Assembly (NCBI GenBank): GCA_900549355.1 | Contig: UROA01000111.1 | Coordinates: forward strand, 1 to 6,094 | Direction: 5' to 3' | Length of the DNA: 6,094 nucleotides | From: an uncultured Collinsella sp. | Lineage (GTDB): Bacteria > Actinomycetota > Coriobacteriia > Coriobacteriales > Coriobacteriaceae | In this document: positions 5,575 through 6,094 of the stretch, in pieces | Layout of the letters: the number at the start of each line of letters is the position of its first letter | Position numbering within the stretch: the stretch's first letter is position 1 | Position numbers and translations under genes: made by a program | The notes under the pieces: generated by a model | Databases searched by the model: none | Told to the model about the DNA's origin: nothing | Seen by the model: only the letters and a program-made list of their open reading frames with translations

Positions 5575-6031
5575 TGCCGCGTCGCGCTGCTCGAGAGCAC
5601 CGTTCATGGTCAAACTCCTCGGTCAACGTCATCGATAGGCTGCCGCTCTGACACGCACGGTGCGGCGCTTTTGCCCTTAAACCCATCTCTTCGCAGAACG
5701 AGCAGTGCACCAATATGGTGCAGACATTTCTAAATCAGCGCATTTAAAAGGGCAATGTCGTCAATAAAGCGTTACTACCTATTGACTTTATCTTAAGAAA
5801 AAATCACCAGTTTTGAATTAAACGCCGACAGGCATCCCTTCCCCGGGGATCCTTATTCATGCATGTCGATCACCGATTCCGATCGTTTACATCTATTTCT
5901 GGGGAGTCATTCAAAAAAATAAAAGTCTTTCTGCTTTTGGCACGGCTTTGGCTTAGGAATAACGGAACGGCACCGCGAATCCCTGAACAAGCGGTCCGAC
6001 CTCGCCAAAGAAAAGAAAGAGAGGACTCCCC
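5575..6031. other. Intergenic region with several inverted repeats, no convincing gene
   Basis: No credible coding sequence is visible. The left part (5575-5700) is GC-rich with an 11-bp palindrome (5654-5664). The middle (about 5740-5930) is markedly AT-richer. It includes TTGACT at 5782 without a matching -10, a 10-bp stem with one mismatch (5826-5835 / 5859-5868), and the palindrome TCCCCGGGGA (5840-5849). The right part is a purine-rich run leading into the ribosome-binding site of the last gene. I recognise no known riboswitch class. It probably holds the promoter and a long leader for the gene at 6032. Confidence 0.6.
5706..5722. promoter_or_regulatory. Perfect 7-bp inverted repeat, candidate operator
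   Basis: TGCACCA-ATA-TGGTGCA is a perfect hyphenated palindrome of 17 bp about 310 bp upstream of the last gene. Its size and symmetry suit a dimeric regulator such as a TetR, GntR or LacI-type protein. No regulator gene is in the window and no T-run follows, so operator function is only a suggestion. Confidence 0.3.
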
Positions 6032-6032
6032 A
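5900..6032 (+). promoter_or_regulatory. Possible leader pairing that covers the start region of the last gene
   Basis: TGGGGAGTC (5900-5908) is exactly complementary to GACTCCCCA (6024-6032), which spans the end of the SD region, the spacer and the A of the ATG. If the transcript starts before 5900, this 9-bp helix would hide the initiation site. The complementarity is seen; regulation is inferred. Confidence 0.35.
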
Positions 6033-6094
6033 TGAACACAACCCACTCCGTTGCCCTTGTCGATTCGGCGTCCAATATGACGTCAAGGGGCTCT
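6032..6094 (+). CDS. Unidentified gene, 5' end only (21 codons, truncated by window edge)
   Basis: An open frame begins at ATG 6032 with AGAGGA (6020-6025) six nucleotides upstream and stays open to the last base. The visible N-terminus (MNTTHSVALVDS...) is polar and Ser/Thr-rich, without a signal peptide or membrane segment in the part shown. I cannot assign a family from 21 residues. The long structured upstream region suggests a regulated gene transcribed separately from the deacetylase, since a strong terminator lies between them. Confidence 0.6.
   Translation, partial: MNTTHSVALVDSASNMTSRGS

Noticed and set aside
5642..5673. Possible terminator GCCGC...GCGGC followed by a few T residues
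   Set aside because: Only a 5-bp stem with a 15-nt loop and a short TTTT; much weaker than the terminator at 5531-5573 and with no gene to terminate.
1..6094. CRISPR array, tRNA, rRNA or insertion sequence
   Set aside because: No repeat-spacer periodicity, tRNA-like fold, ribosomal RNA sequence or transposase was seen on either strand.

Overview
The window carries a lysine / meso-diaminopimelate (DAP) biosynthesis locus from a GC-rich bacterium. The B. subtilis-like acetylase branch (DapH plus an M20 N-acetyl-DAP deacetylase), a LysA variant resembling those of gut Clostridia, and GC-rich codons with AT-rich promoters suggest a gut Coriobacteriia species such as Collinsella. That placement is inference from recalled family features, not from a search.

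Layout. Positions 1-171 are non-coding, with a long imperfect hairpin (39-122) and a perfect 12-bp hairpin (143-170) directly behind dapH. Positions 172-3973 hold a compact minus-strand operon, transcribed in the order lysA-dapA, dapB, dapH. LysA and DapA lie in one uninterrupted 769-codon frame, joined by a 43-residue charged linker. An excellent Shine-Dalgarno (SD) sequence sits inside the linker immediately before the DapA methionine, so a fusion protein, a separate DapA, or both could be made. dapB starts at a TTG overlapping the dapA end by 8 nt, and dapH follows after 39 nt. The lysA leader (about 3974-4212, minus strand) contains a recognisable lysine riboswitch (L-box) whose downstream sequence can form mutually exclusive pairings around the lysA SD.

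Divergent from this operon, with a plausible sigma70-type promoter at 4230-4258, is a plus-strand M20 amidohydrolase (4352-5491), best read as N-acetyl-DAP deacetylase. It ends in a strong intrinsic terminator (5531-5573). A 450-bp AT-richer intergenic stretch with several inverted repeats follows, then the first 21 codons of a plus-strand gene cut by the window edge.

How it works together: DapA condenses pyruvate with aspartate semialdehyde, DapB reduces the product, and DapH acetylates tetrahydrodipicolinate. An aminotransferase not in this window then acts, the M20 enzyme removes the acetyl group to give LL-DAP, an epimerase (also not here) makes meso-DAP, and LysA decarboxylates it to lysine. 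The first committed and last enzymes are thus encoded in one frame under a lysine-sensing leader. The least ordinary items are the LysA-DapA fusion, the apparent loss of lysine-feedback residues in DapA, the intergenic hairpin element at the left edge, and the structured leader of the last gene.
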